A stretch of DNA of 64,000 bases from CAWGGS01 sp046704745. Its GTDB lineage: Bacteria > Desulfobacterota > Desulfobulbia > Desulfobulbales > Desulfocapsaceae. Both the position numbers and the translations under genes were made by a program. Shown piece by piece: positions 53,064 to 61,917 of the stretch (the stretch's first letter is position 1; each line of letters starts with the position of its first letter). Under the pieces are notes generated by a model. It was not told the origin of the DNA and did no database searches. It worked only from the letters and a program-made list of their open reading frames with translations. The stretch spans positions 30,621-94,620 of the forward strand of contig JBJKRL010000027.1 in assembly GCA_046704745.1 (NCBI GenBank). Reading direction: 5' to 3'.

Positions 53064-53394
53064 CTTCCTGGTATGCTAAAGGTATCGCCACTTTTCCGGC
53101 TGCAAATAAAAAATGTAGCTCGTGCGGGTTAAACATACATGCTCAACCCATCAAAAATAATTCTTCCATTTCAAAAAAAGTGATTGCATTTCCTTCGGCC
53201 TTATGATATCTGACAAACCATTGTTGTGCAAAGATCAAGAGAAACAGTAACAAATGTCTGTCCATCGGCCGCAAAGCACCTCAATTGCTTTAGCGGTCTT
53301 TTTTTTGCACACAAATGTTTTCCGATCCCAGTTGCGATCTGGGTTATTATCATTTGGGTTCCGAGATGGAACCTTGTACAAAAGGAGTAGTCAA
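53064..53394. other. Intergenic / probable long 5' leader of the cold-shock gene
   Basis: 330 bases without a supported ORF. A long untranslated leader is usual for csp genes and could act as an RNA thermosensor, but I see no cold-box motif with certainty. Confidence 0.35.
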
Positions 53395-53595
53395 ATGGCA
53401 GAAGGAACAGTAAAATGGTTCAATGATTCAAAGGGGTTTGGTTTTATCGAGCAGGATGGAGGACAGGACGTTTTCGTTCACTATTCCGCCATCAAGTCGG
53501 AAGGATTCAAGTCCCTTGACGAAGGAGCCCGAGTAAGTTTTCAGATTGTAAACGGCCCCAAAGGTCCTGCTGCTGACAACGTACAGAGATTATAA
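53395..53595 (+). CDS. Cold-shock domain protein (CspA family)
   Basis: 66 residues, one cold-shock domain. RNP1 is KGFGFIEQ and RNP2 is VFVHYSAI; N-terminal GTVKWFNDSKG. It binds single-stranded RNA/DNA and acts as an RNA chaperone. AAAGGAG precedes the ATG at 53395. A strong terminator follows, so it is a one-gene transcript. Confidence 0.95.
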   Translation: MAEGTVKWFNDSKGFGFIEQDGGQDVFVHYSAIKSEGFKSLDEGARVSFQIVNGPKGPAADNVQRL

Positions 53596-53620
53596 TATTT
53601 TTATTTTGTAATACCTGCAA

Positions 53621-53651
53621 AAAGCCCCGCGTTTCGCGGGGCTTTTTTTTT
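53621..53651 (+). terminator. Strong intrinsic terminator of the csp gene
   Basis: GCCCCGCG (53624-53631), TTT loop, CGCGGGGC (53635-53642), then about nine T. Flanking A and T residues extend the stem. Confidence 0.95.
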
Positions 53652-53684
53652 GGGAACAATTATCCGGATGTTAAAAGGAGGACA

Positions 53685-54611
53685 TCAGAAGAAAATCTGC
53701 CCAAGCGTTCTTCTAACAGACGCTGGATAGCCGGTTTTTATCCATAGTTTGTGAAAAAGGCTGAACCATTGTTCCGGATTTTCTTTTATAAAAGCCTCAT
53801 AATACGCAATGCTTCTCTCACTTATGTCTTTGATACTCTCTTCATTAATCTCTTGATAGTCAGGCAGCTCGACCCTATCAATATCAATATGTAATTTGCC
53901 GTTTTTATAATAATAAACACTGGTCAAGACTGGAGCTCCGGTCCGCAAATGGAGGATGGCAGTGCCTTTGGCGCAATGCAAAGGCTGGCTGAAAAACGGA
54001 ATAATCGTCCCTTTGTTAAAGGCTCTCTGGTCAAGGCTTATAATCAAAATTCTGTTTTTCTTAAGTGATTCCTGATAGATACTCATTCCGGCGTGCGTAT
54101 GCAAGTGTTCGATATTATCTCCATACCTTTGTCTCTTTCGAATAAAATACGCATCTGAAAGGGGATTTTTCTGTTTTTTATAGATGAGACTTATAGGATG
54201 ATTGTTGGCATTGAACCAGGCGAAATACGCCTCAAACCAAAATCCATGATACGTTGTAAGTATGACACCTTTTTTTTGCAAAAGTGCTTCCTTTAATTTT
54301 TCCTCACCTGTAATTTCAGCATCTTGAATCATCCTAAAAACTTGTTTTCTGTGAAGGATAAAAATCAACCCGAACGTCCTGGTGAATTGAAGATAAGCTG
54401 TTCGTAACAGACGGATTTTTTCAGCATGTTCCATGTCTGGAAACACATTCGAGACGTTGCTGTATGCCACTCGGAGTCGAAAAGGATAAAAGATCCAGAT
54501 TATCCAACCAAAAATGTACGTTAATCCAGTAACAAGCGGATGAGGCAAAATATTTATAAAAGCAACTGCTCCTCGCAACAGACAGTATTCAAAGATATAT
54601 TTTAATTTCAT
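53685..54611 (-). CDS. LpxL/HtrB-like lipid A acyltransferase
   Basis: 308 residues. An N-terminal hydrophobic anchor (about 15-45) precedes the acyltransferase fold, with the H-x4-E catalytic motif in TYHGFWFEAYFAW (about 120-130) and RILIISLDQRAFNKGTIIPF downstream. LpxL/LpxM proteins add secondary acyl chains to Kdo2-lipid IVA. The local AT content is higher than in the neighbours. It stands alone, near the MITE-like element, so it may be horizontally acquired; its exact acceptor is unknown. Confidence 0.83.
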   Translation of the reverse strand: MKLKYIFEYCLLRGAVAFINILPHPLVTGLTYIFGWIIWIFYPFRLRVAYSNVSNVFPDMEHAEKIRLLRTAYLQFTRTFGLIFILHRKQVFRMIQDAEITGEEKLKEALLQKKGVILTTYHGFWFEAYFAWFNANNHPISLIYKKQKNPLSDAYFIRKRQRYGDNIEHLHTHAGMSIYQESLKKNRILIISLDQRAFNKGTIIPFFSQPLHCAKGTAILHLRTGAPVLTSVYYYKNGKLHIDIDRVELPDYQEINEESIKDISERSIAYYEAFIKENPEQWFSLFHKLWIKTGYPASVRRTLGQIFF

Positions 54612-55270
54612 AACTTCACATTTTGAGGTACAACTGGGACATATCTTACAGCATCCGCATACGGCAATACCCTAAAAAGAGCGCTGCTATACCTGCATTT
54701 TAACATCTGCGGCTTGCCGCAACCTTTGCTGCATTGATACGTCAATTCCGGGATCTAATTTATAAGCGGCTCTCCCCGTTCGAAGGTTATGTATACAGAG
54801 AGAGTCTCGCTAGGACTCAAAACTGATTTCGTCTTACAGCAACAAGGCTGTTTATTCTAAATATCTTTTATTATTCCAGCAAGATAGAACAATAAAAGAT
54901 AATGTGAAAGCAGAGTGTACTCGTAAATACGATTCGTTTCAAGCTTTAGCCCGCATTTTTCATGAACGCTGTGTAAAATTGAAGGCACAATTGTTTCTTA
55001 GAATTGTCTCGTCCTTTCTGAAGTATAAAAAAAGTAACACAGTGCTCATGAGAAATGCGGGTTATGAGAAAGAAAAGCGACTCGTGATTTTAACAGCAGA
55101 TCGATTTTGTTCCAGGATTGCGGACTGTTGACAACAGACCCTAAAGAAAGAGTGACACTTCTTCGATTTTTCGATAACTTTATATGTTAGTATATTGAAC
55201 TACTGTTTCGATTTTTACTCTGTAGTTTCGTGTAGCCAACTGCTGCACCTCAGCTTAAGTAATTTTATGA
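54612..55270. other. 660-base AT-rich intergenic region
   Basis: No ORF that I would support. It holds the inverted-repeat element listed separately (54947-55064). The rest has no recognised RNA gene. Confidence 0.4.
54947..55064. repeat. MITE-like 118-bp element with ~30-bp terminal inverted repeats
   Basis: The left end (54947-54976; CCCGCATTT, TCATGA, CTGTGT) and the right end (55035-55064) are complementary at roughly 24 of 30 positions. The interior is non-coding. The end motif (CATGAGAAATGCGGGTTA) resembles single motifs at 18058, 37309 and 51157 (GAAATCCGGGYTA). Confidence 0.55.
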
Positions 55271-57901
55271 TTGCCGCCAATCCTCAGCCATCTTGGAACC
55301 GATTGTAAAATAGCAGTGAAAAGGATTTTCAACTTCATTTCCATCAATCTTCTCTGTTTCGTAGCCTTGGCCTTTGCCGGTGGCATCGATTCTTCTCTGC
55401 AGCCTATTGGTTCGTTGTGGCAAACTCTCTTTTTAATTCTCACCTGTATCGCTGTCTTGCTTCTCCTGCGGTTTTCCAGGAAAGCATCGGCATTTACTGC
55501 GATTCTGCTCATGTATTTCATTCTCGGCAATCTCTATGGCAGCGTGCGAGGGACAGCGCCTGCCAATCCATCCGACATCTCGTATCTTATTCAGAAAAAA
55601 AGCGAAGCCATTCTTATCGGCAGACTGCAAAGCAGACAGGGATTCAACGGTGAAGTGAGTAAGGCTTTGATGAATTGCCGTTTTATTCAATTCAAAGGTG
55701 ACAAGGATTTTCTTTCTACTACAGGAAGGGTTCTCCTTTACCTTAAAGATTATTGGCCTGCCAAAATTATGCCGGGAGACCGGATAATTGTCCGAGCAAT
55801 GCTCAGTCGTCCGCATAGCTTACAAACGGCAGGCTCCTTCGATTACAAGACCTATCTGGAAAATCAGGATATCCGAGTTACCGGTTTTGTCAATTCGCCG
55901 CTATTTATTTATAAGTTCCCTATTCGGAAAAGTTATACAAACATCATCCGATATGCAGCCCAGCGAGCTCGAGTACGAATCGGTGCTGCCATCGATCACA
56001 CGCTTTCTCCCGGGCTTGCCGGTCTTTACAAGGCAATCCTTATCGGCGACCGTTCCGGTATTGACAATAACCTTATTGAACAGTTCAAGGGATCGGGATG
56101 CATGCATATTCTTTCCATTTCAGGAATGCATATGTCTATTATCGGAGCCTTTCTTTTTTTTGTTTTTTATTGGCTGCTCAGACGCTCCACGTGGCTCATC
56201 CTCCGTTTCGACACCAAGAAAATTTCCGCGATTGTCTGCCTGCCCTTCCTTGTTTTCTATGCACTCCTGGCCGGTGCCAAGGTTCCGGTAATCCGCTCTT
56301 TAATCATGAGCGCCGTGATAGTCCTGGCACTCTGTGCCGGTAGGCGAAGATCGATTTTTGCAACGCTTTCGCTGGCAATGCTGCTGATTCTTGCATGGAG
56401 CCCAGTGAGCCTTTTTACAGCGTCTTTCCAGCTCACCTTCGCGGCAGTCGGATCAATCGCCGCAATCTCTCCTTCTATCATGAAGCGATTGTATTCAACA
56501 AATTCCCCAAAAGAGCCTCAGGTCTCTCTTAGATCACGTTTCAAGGAATGGGTGGTTGCCGCCCTGCTAATCTCTCTATCGGCCACCATCGGATGCGCAC
56601 CCCTGCTCCTCTACTATTTTAATAGACTCTCCCTGATTGGCCCTGCCGCAAACCTTGTGGTGGAGCCCCTCATCTGTTTCTGGAGTCTACCTTTGGGATT
56701 TTTTGCCTGCCCCCTTGTTTCTATCAGCCCGAGTTTGGCCGCCATTTGCTTCCATATAGGTTCGTGGGGTATTGCCTTGACATGCAAACTGATGAATTAT
56801 TTCTCTCTTATCCCCTGTGAAAGCATATGGCTTCCATCCCCCTCCCCTTCACTGATTATTGTTTATTACGGGAGCCTTCTCCTTCTCTTCTTCGGCCCCA
56901 GATTGAAAAAAGCACAGATGCTTGCATGGACGTCATTTGCGCTCATACTTTTCTTCTTCTGCCTGCCCCCTTACGAACTCTTCAAACATTTCAGAAAAAA
57001 TACTACTATCACAGTTATCGATGTGGGCCAAGGAAGCGCTAATCTTATCGAGTTTCCGGCGGGCAAGAGGGTCTTGATAGACGGAGGGGGACCGTCATCT
57101 CCCAGATTCAATACCGGAGAATCGGTCATTGCACCATTTCTCTGGAAAAAAGGGATTACCACCATCGATTCTGTAATAATAACCCATCCAGACAGCGATC
57201 ATTTCAACGGATTACCCTTTATTATTAAACATTTCGACCCAAAAACGCTCTGGGTAAATGGATCAACCGGGCACAACCCCGGCTATACCGACCTGTTACG
57301 GCTGGCGAAAAGACTGCATGTTCCACTCCGCATCCCCGGTCCCAAAACTCAATTGCTGTCTGGGGGAGGCAGCATTCTTGCGTCAATTACCAACCCTTTG
57401 ATGGCTAAACAGCACCCAAGCGATGGTGGGACCAGAAGGCAGGGTGTGCATATCTCAAGCAATGACTCAGGGGTAATAGTGAAATTTACCGATCAGAATT
57501 TTTCCGCCCTGTTTCCAGGGGATATCAGTAAACAAGTTGAGAGGCTGTTAGTCCTGCAACCGAAAAGTCTTTCAGCCGATGTTTTGCTCTCCCCGCACCA
57601 CGGTTCGACCACTTCCAATTCTACTGTCTTTCTCCAGACGGTCCACCCAGCCTATCTGATAGTATCTTCAGGATATAGAAAACAAGGAATTTTCCCAGCT
57701 TGGAATCTTAAAGAAAAAACTAAAAAATTGGGGATTAAAATGCTGACTACCGCCCTTTCAGGATCCATCGTTGTCACAACAGACGGCATCAAATTTTCCA
57801 TTGCTACAGGTGACGGTATCGCAAATATGAAGAAGATAGCTGTGAGACTTGCCGCGAAAAAATACTCGTCGAGTCGACAGATTTTTTACGTCCAGCCATG
57901 A
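55271..57901 (+). CDS. comEC: DNA-internalisation / competence protein ComEC (Rec2)
   Basis: 876 residues. Multiple membrane segments with a DUF4131-like N-terminus, the Competence domain (about 245-510; GSGCMHILSISGMHMSIIGAF is the characteristic block), and a C-terminal metallo-beta-lactamase domain (TVIDVGQGSANLIEF, ITHPDSDHFNG, LLSPHHGSTTSNS). It forms the inner-membrane channel that passes single-stranded DNA; the C-terminal domain may degrade the other strand. The TTG start at 55271 has no clear RBS; GTG 55316 is an alternative. Confidence 0.92.
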   Translation: MPPILSHLGTDCKIAVKRIFNFISINLLCFVALAFAGGIDSSLQPIGSLWQTLFLILTCIAVLLLLRFSRKASAFTAILLMYFILGNLYGSVRGTAPANPSDISYLIQKKSEAILIGRLQSRQGFNGEVSKALMNCRFIQFKGDKDFLSTTGRVLLYLKDYWPAKIMPGDRIIVRAMLSRPHSLQTAGSFDYKTYLENQDIRVTGFVNSPLFIYKFPIRKSYTNIIRYAAQRARVRIGAAIDHTLSPGLAGLYKAILIGDRSGIDNNLIEQFKGSGCMHILSISGMHMSIIGAFLFFVFYWLLRRSTWLILRFDTKKISAIVCLPFLVFYALLAGAKVPVIRSLIMSAVIVLALCAGRRRSIFATLSLAMLLILAWSPVSLFTASFQLTFAAVGSIAAISPSIMKRLYSTNSPKEPQVSLRSRFKEWVVAALLISLSATIGCAPLLLYYFNRLSLIGPAANLVVEPLICFWSLPLGFFACPLVSISPSLAAICFHIGSWGIALTCKLMNYFSLIPCESIWLPSPSPSLIIVYYGSLLLLFFGPRLKKAQMLAWTSFALILFFFCLPPYELFKHFRKNTTITVIDVGQGSANLIEFPAGKRVLIDGGGPSSPRFNTGESVIAPFLWKKGITTIDSVIITHPDSDHFNGLPFIIKHFDPKTLWVNGSTGHNPGYTDLLRLAKRLHVPLRIPGPKTQLLSGGGSILASITNPLMAKQHPSDGGTRRQGVHISSNDSGVIVKFTDQNFSALFPGDISKQVERLLVLQPKSLSADVLLSPHHGSTTSNSTVFLQTVHPAYLIVSSGYRKQGIFPAWNLKEKTKKLGIKMLTTALSGSIVVTTDGIKFSIATGDGIANMKKIAVRLAAKKYSSSRQIFYVQP

Positions 57902-57978
57902 TTTAAAGGGGTGGAGGTCGGCTTCGATCCTTATCCTACTTACCTGTTCATCCGTTTGATCCGGGTTTATGCCTTTTT

Positions 57979-59061
57979 TTAGACCTCTGTAAAATCGGAT
58001 GGAGCTTTTCTTAGAAATTTAATAAATTTACTCTTTTCAACACAATTGGAATAGGCCTCGTCAGGACTGATCATCTTCTTTTCCAGATACTCTAAAATCG
58101 CATCATCCAAGGTCTGCATACCGAATTTTTTCCCTGTCTGCATTACCGACAGGATTTGATAGGTCTTACCTTCGCGGATCAGATTTCGAACTGCCGGCGT
58201 GGCGATCAGTATTTCCAGGGCCGCGCACCTGCCTTTGATATCAATCCTTTTGAACAGGGTCTGGGAAACCACAGCTTTCAATGCATCGGCAAGGGTGGAA
58301 CGCACCTGGCCCTGCTGGTTGGCGGGGAAAATTTCGATGACACGGTCAACCGTTTTCATCGCGTTGATGGTATGGAGGGTTCCAAAGACCAGGTGACCGG
58401 TCATGGCCGCTTCCATGGCAAGAGAAATAGTCTCCAGATCGCGCATCTCACCAACCATTATGATATCAGGGTCTTCACGAAGGGCACCACGCAGGGCAGC
58501 GGCAAAACTCCGGGTATGGGTTCCCACTTCACGGTGGTTGATGACACATTTCTGACTGGTATGGACAAACTCGATGGGGTCTTCGATGGTCAGGATATGG
58601 TCCTTTCTTAATTTATTTGCCTCATCGACAATAGCGGCAAGCGTTGTCGATTTACCAGAGCCGGTCGGGCCGGTAACAAGGACGAGGCCTTTGGGCAAAT
58701 GGGCGAGCCTTGCGATAACCTTAGGCAACCCCAGTTGCTCACAGGTCATGATCTCGCTGGGAATTTCGCGAAATACGGCACCTATCCCGAATTTCTGCTG
58801 GAAAAAATTACAACGATACCTGGCAAGCCCTGGTATTTCATATCCAAAGTCCACATCGCCCAATTCCTCAAAAACCTTGATCTTCTCCTCAGGGCAGATT
58901 TCATAAAGCATAGACCGCAGTTCGTCGTTGCCCATCCTCTTAAACTTAACCCTCTCCATATCTCCACGGATACGAAGGATAGGTTGTTGGTCGGCAACCA
59001 TGTGTAAATCGGAAGCGCCTTCATCATTCATCAGTTTAAAAAACGCATCTATTTGGGCCAT
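57979..59061 (-). CDS. pilT: Type IV pilus retraction ATPase PilT/PilU
   Basis: 360 residues. N-terminal domain with EGASDLHMVADQQPILRIRGD; core ATPase with Walker A VTGPTGSGKSTTLAAI, Asp box, Walker B LREDPDIIMVGEMRD and His box HLVFGTLHT. It disassembles pili for twitching and DNA uptake. The C-terminus lacks a clear PilU tail, and it lies next to comEC, which fits a DNA-uptake role. A pilB or pilin gene is not nearby. Confidence 0.92.
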   Translation of the reverse strand: MAQIDAFFKLMNDEGASDLHMVADQQPILRIRGDMERVKFKRMGNDELRSMLYEICPEEKIKVFEELGDVDFGYEIPGLARYRCNFFQQKFGIGAVFREIPSEIMTCEQLGLPKVIARLAHLPKGLVLVTGPTGSGKSTTLAAIVDEANKLRKDHILTIEDPIEFVHTSQKCVINHREVGTHTRSFAAALRGALREDPDIIMVGEMRDLETISLAMEAAMTGHLVFGTLHTINAMKTVDRVIEIFPANQQGQVRSTLADALKAVVSQTLFKRIDIKGRCAALEILIATPAVRNLIREGKTYQILSVMQTGKKFGMQTLDDAILEYLEKKMISPDEAYSNCVEKSKFIKFLRKAPSDFTEV

Positions 59062-59093
59062 GATTTTTTCCCTGTCAGTTTATAAAACCAAAA

Positions 59094-59795
59094 CTACACA
59101 ACCACTTTGTTTTTAATATAATCGACGATATCCTGTGGTTTGTCCAGTACCTCAAACAAAAAGATATCTTCTTTGCTGATATTGCCCATTTTCAATAGTG
59201 TATCCTTAATCCAATTTACAAGTCCATTCCAAAAAGAACTTCCCACTAAAACAATGGGAAAGGGCTTAACCCGTTGAGTCTGGATGAGTGTAAGTGACTC
59301 AAAAAGTTCATCGAGTGAGCCGAAGCCACCCGGCATACAAATGAAAGCCATGGAATATTTCATAAACATAACTTTCCTAACAAAGAAATATTTAAAGTTC
59401 AAGGGGAAATTTGTATAAGGATTGGCGGTCTGCTCGTGCGGAAGACTGATATTCAGGCCGATGGATATACCACCGGCCTCCATGGCACCTTTATTAGCCG
59501 CTTCCATGATTCCCGGCCCGCCTCCGGTAATGATTCCATAGCCGGATTTAGCAAGATCGAAAGCGATGGTCTCAGTCAATATATAATACTTGTCCCTTGC
59601 CGGAGTCCTGGCCGAGCCGAATATGGTTACAGCCGGAACATCCACGGCCGACATGGCATCAAAACCTTCAACAAATTCAGCCATAATCCTAAACATCCGC
59701 CAGGAATCGCCGACTACTGTGTTGTCGAGAATATATCTGGGTTCTCTTTTTATCCGTCTCCGTTCTGTAAATACTTCTTTATTTTTATTATTCAT
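59094..59795 (-). CDS. LOG-family (TIGR00730) Rossmann-fold protein
   Basis: 233 residues from ATG 59795, which overlaps the TPR gene's stop; an earlier in-frame start at 59852 lies deep in that gene. TIFGSARTPARDKYY, GYGIITGGGPGIMEAANKGA and the PGGFGSLDE motif (usually PGGxGTxxE, here Ser for Thr) define the family. Members are cytokinin-nucleotide phosphoribohydrolases or nucleotide 5'-monophosphate nucleosidases (PpnN). Which one applies here is not readable. Confidence 0.85.
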   Translation of the reverse strand: MNNKNKEVFTERRRIKREPRYILDNTVVGDSWRMFRIMAEFVEGFDAMSAVDVPAVTIFGSARTPARDKYYILTETIAFDLAKSGYGIITGGGPGIMEAANKGAMEAGGISIGLNISLPHEQTANPYTNFPLNFKYFFVRKVMFMKYSMAFICMPGGFGSLDELFESLTLIQTQRVKPFPIVLVGSSFWNGLVNWIKDTLLKMGNISKEDIFLFEVLDKPQDIVDYIKNKVVV

Positions 59796-61917
59796 GTCCT
59801 TCAGTCTCAAGAAAATACCGGGCTTGCTGGATGACCGTCTCTGTCGCATCATCTCCGTTTAACACCTTGGAAAACCAACTCGATGCTTTTTTCGACCTGC
59901 CTTCCAAAAGGTAAATCAATCCAATTTGCAGCTCAGCTTCAGTCTTTGTCCCTTTATTACGGAGACAAAGCCGTAAAATATTTTTCGCCTCATTAAATTT
60001 TCCACATGATATCAATACCTTTCCGAATCGAAGTTTCAGATGAAGATCGATAGGGTCAATCTCTACACTTTTTTCACAAAGAGACAGGGCTATTTCATCG
60101 CCTTCACCCTGTTCGAGATAGATTTCTCCTAATAGCCCCATACTTTCAGCATCAAAGCCATCAAACTGCAAAGCACGCTGCAGCCATACCATGGCCTGAG
60201 TATTATCCTTCAGTCCATGAAAAGATTTTCCAAGAAAGCGGCAGGCATACCCCGCTTTTTTACTTGGTTTTTTTTCCTCATACCAAGGCAGCAGAATATC
60301 GATTGCCCTCTGATACTCATCGGTTAGACAGTACAATTTACCCAATTGCAGTTGTATGTCCTTTTGGACGACTCCTTTCTCATCATCTTGATGGCCAACA
60401 GCCAAGGCCCTCTCGAACCGGAGAATGGCTGATTCGTTCATTCCTAAATATTTTTCTCCAAATCCGAGATTATACAGAGCCATGAAGTTGTCGGAATCAA
60501 TGGTGAGGACCTTGTTGAAACACTGATGAGCGGGTCGATGTTTTTCCATCATCGCATAGGCGACACCAAGACTGTTAAGCAGATTAATGTTGTTTTCCTC
60601 ACAGATAAGACCTTTTTTATACTCCCGTATTGCATTTGCCAAATCACCCTCTTGATAGTAAACGTCTCCACTGATATTAAGACTGATTGCATCAAAAACA
60701 GCCACACCACCGGAGCCATAAAAAGAAGCATGCAACACAGCCTTTCGGCAATTACACAGGACTTCCGATTTGGAGAAGTCAGCAAACGGATATGCTCCTA
60801 TTCCAACGAGAAATCGTTTACCAATAGGTATTTTCTTCTTGAGTTCCGAAAGCTTACGTTTTACCCATGTCTGAGCTTGCCGAGAATCCTTTTCCCCTAA
60901 AAAGATATAAATATCCTCGTTATCGCACACAACGGTTTCGCTCATACCCAAAACAGCTGAAAGTGTCTTGGCAAGATCCATATCGCACTGAATTTGGACC
61001 AAGGCAAAACGGTCTGCATCTTTCCATCTTCTGGATAATTTGGCCACAACCCTTCTGGGAGGACGACTGAGAGGATGTTGTTCAGGATGAGCAAGCAGAG
61101 AAAAATCACAAAAGCTGTATGGGCCCCGTTTACCGGCAACCTGTAAGGCCTGCCATGCTTCGTCAAACAATATTTTTTCCGTATTATCAATCGATTCAGG
61201 TTGTTCTTTGCCGCTGTATCCAATATGAACTCGAACAAAACCTTCTCGACGGAGCCATGAAAGCAGCATCGTTCCTACTCGCGACATTGATCTCGCATGC
61301 TCTGAGACAAGGGCGAAAAGGCCATGTCCCAAGTAATGGACAGGAAAACGATTATCTGAAAAATTCACCAATGAAAGTGCAGCATTACGTGCATTTACGA
61401 TAGCCTCTCGTGATGATCTGACCTTGGGATAAAGCTCCACCAACATCAGATCAGCCCCAGCTGAATCGCATAAAAAATGCAAGATATCGTAGAGGTTGGC
61501 TGCATTCAGGAGTCCTGTATCCCAATCAACACGCTCTTGTTTCAAAAGAATGAATTCCTTCAACGCACTGTTACGTACCTCAACCAACCAACCTGGATCA
61601 GCTTTTTCAACAACAAACGGATCAACCCCGGATACAACAGCAATTATGGTCGCCCCTGTTACTGAAAACGGTAGAAGAAACCCATTTCGTCTAATACTGA
61701 TAGTGTCGGGATCGCTTTGTGTTCTCAAGAGAAGTTGTCGAACATCATCAATCTGGGAATTTCGAATTCCTTTTGTTATCTCTGCATCTGAGATAAAGGC
61801 AATTTTTGAGACAGTCGGAATCTTTTTTTTAAGTATTCGGGAAAAAGGAAGAGAAAACCGAATAAAATCGTTTTCACAAAGCTGTTCATGCACGTAAACG
61901 GAGGGAAAGGGGTTCAT
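59788..61917 (-). CDS. Long TPR protein with degenerate GGDEF-like regions, coupled to selA
   Basis: 709 residues, no signal peptide. The N-terminal ~300 and middle ~300-430 regions look like weak nucleotidyl-cyclase-fold repeats (DWDTGLLNAANLYDIL, FALVQIQCDMDLAK, KRFLVGIGAYPFADFSKSEV) without GGDEF residues. At least six TPR-like helices occupy about 440-700 (EGDLANAIREYKKGLICEEN, DNFMALYNLGFGEKYLG). The start overlaps the selA stop (ATGA). The function is unknown; coupling suggests a link to selA expression or simply to shared transcription. Confidence 0.75.
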   Translation of the reverse strand: MNPFPSVYVHEQLCENDFIRFSLPFSRILKKKIPTVSKIAFISDAEITKGIRNSQIDDVRQLLLRTQSDPDTISIRRNGFLLPFSVTGATIIAVVSGVDPFVVEKADPGWLVEVRNSALKEFILLKQERVDWDTGLLNAANLYDILHFLCDSAGADLMLVELYPKVRSSREAIVNARNAALSLVNFSDNRFPVHYLGHGLFALVSEHARSMSRVGTMLLSWLRREGFVRVHIGYSGKEQPESIDNTEKILFDEAWQALQVAGKRGPYSFCDFSLLAHPEQHPLSRPPRRVVAKLSRRWKDADRFALVQIQCDMDLAKTLSAVLGMSETVVCDNEDIYIFLGEKDSRQAQTWVKRKLSELKKKIPIGKRFLVGIGAYPFADFSKSEVLCNCRKAVLHASFYGSGGVAVFDAISLNISGDVYYQEGDLANAIREYKKGLICEENNINLLNSLGVAYAMMEKHRPAHQCFNKVLTIDSDNFMALYNLGFGEKYLGMNESAILRFERALAVGHQDDEKGVVQKDIQLQLGKLYCLTDEYQRAIDILLPWYEEKKPSKKAGYACRFLGKSFHGLKDNTQAMVWLQRALQFDGFDAESMGLLGEIYLEQGEGDEIALSLCEKSVEIDPIDLHLKLRFGKVLISCGKFNEAKNILRLCLRNKGTKTEAELQIGLIYLLEGRSKKASSWFSKVLNGDDATETVIQQARYFLETEGHE

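Noticed and set aside
54904..55131. 75-codon ORF in the gap before comEC
   Set aside because: It starts with GTG without an RBS and runs across the inverted-repeat element, with no recognisable protein features.
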